Origin: an uncultured Clostridia bacterium
GTDB lineage: Bacteria; Bacillota; Clostridia; TANB77; CAG-508
DNA length: 14,794 bases
Reading direction: 5' to 3'
Assembly (NCBI GenBank): GCA_947631725.1
Contig: CANRML010000018.1
Span: forward strand, 1 to 14,794
Below are positions 14,189 to 14,794 of this stretch, piece after piece. The notes beneath the pieces were generated by a model that searched no databases, was not told the DNA's origin, and saw only the letters and a program-made list of their open reading frames with translations. The first letter of the stretch is position 1. The number at the start of each line of letters is the position of its first letter. Made by a program: the position numbers and the translations under genes.

Positions 14189-14794
14189 TTAATAACTTGT
14201 CCAATAATAATACAAAACATTTTTATCAATATCATAAACGCCTATTTCATATCCTGTTGCTTCTTCATCTGTAAAATGTTCTTTTTTATATGCATCACTT
14301 GTCCTGCATACTTTTTCGTAATGATAATATCCATTTTGAATATTAAAAATTTCACTATTATGTTCAAAACAATCCAATATATTATTTTCTAATTTCTCTT
14401 TACTCCAATTTTGTCTTTTATCTAAAGTAGCTGAAATTTCTTTTCCTTTTTCTTTATTAAAACTGTACACATAATAGTCTGTCCCATCTCCTTGTGGTCC
14501 ACCTCTTACACTATATATTTCTCTATCATCATATTGCCTAGTGTCTAAACCTAAGCTTTCAAGATAATCTTTATAATGGTTAAAAGGTCGATTTGAAAAA
14601 TAATATAGTTTCGCGTTTTTTACATCAAAAATTGCATATCCATTCTCATAATAATATACATCTTCTCTATCTATTGGAATCTTTTCACTATCTTTAATTT
14701 CATAAAACTCTGTCATAATATATTCATAGTATTTATCTCTACTCCATAGTTTACTACTTTCTAATTGACTTTTAATATCTTTTATACTGCTATT
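14189..14794 (-). CDS. Hypothetical protein, 5' end outside the window
   Basis: The frame ending at 14189 stays open through the right edge; the 26 codons upstream of the ATG at 14716 contain no stop, so that ATG is probably internal and the true start is beyond 14794. About 201 residues are visible. The sequence is rich in Tyr, Asp, Glu and Lys with short beta-type blocks (YYYENGYAIFDV, AKLYYFSNRP, YYVYSFNKEKG, YEIGVYDIDKNVLYYYW) and no membrane segment in the visible part. I do not recognise a family. It is convergent with the SASP gene, shares its terminator, and has no evident link with the pilus operon. It has no in-frame CGG. Confidence 0.75.
   Translation of the reverse strand, partial: NSSIKDIKSQLESSKLWSRDKYYEYIMTEFYEIKDSEKIPIDREDVYYYENGYAIFDVKNAKLYYFSNRPFNHYKDYLESLGLDTRQYDDREIYSVRGGPQGDGTDYYVYSFNKEKGKEISATLDKRQNWSKEKLENNILDCFEHNSEIFNIQNGYYHYEKVCRTSDAYKKEHFTDEEATGYEIGVYDIDKNVLYYYWTSY

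Overview
The window looks like a chromosomal segment of a very AT-rich, endospore-forming Clostridia-type Firmicute. The evidence is an intact spoIVB, an alpha/beta-type small acid-soluble spore protein (SASP) gene, strong AGGAGG-type ribosome binding sites on nearly every gene, and AT-biased codon use. No rRNA, tRNA, CRISPR array or insertion sequence is visible.

Layout, right to left along the minus strand. A sigma-A-type promoter at 13667-13695, overlapped by an 18-bp palindrome, heads a long operon for a Tad/Flp-type pilus: cpaB (12532-13623), two ParA/MinD-like proteins (11819-12511 and 10947-11816), the CpaF/TadA motor ATPase (9017-10931), one large TadB/TadC-like inner-membrane platform protein (6919-8998), a run of small pilin-like proteins (6115-6903, 5628-6102, 5126-5560, 4638-5078, 3910-4585), a TadE-like protein (3292-3894) and a large membrane-anchored extracellular protein (1437-3224). 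spoIVB (144-1382) follows in the same direction and ends at a strong terminator (9-54). Divergent from the operon is the SASP gene (13874-14071) with its own terminator. A partial gene of unknown function enters from the right edge (14189-14794, minus strand).

The main result concerns four of the pilus genes: cpaF, the TadB/C platform and two pilins. Each is split between two reading frames. At all four splits the join needs a +1 shift exactly at an in-frame CGG codon, by skipping its C and reading the following GGA or GGG (Gly). I read through about 4,600 codons of real genes by eye and found no other in-frame CGG; seven sense-strand CGG triplets occur out of frame. The joined proteins are complete. 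CpaF regains the IGEVATDP segment, the platform protein becomes a two-domain protein with no stop in the join, and one pilin matches the residue spacing of its intact paralogue. The simplest reading is that CGG is not a normal Arg codon in this organism but a +1 frameshift (or CGGR quadruplet-decoding) signal. If so, assembly of the whole pilus depends on it.
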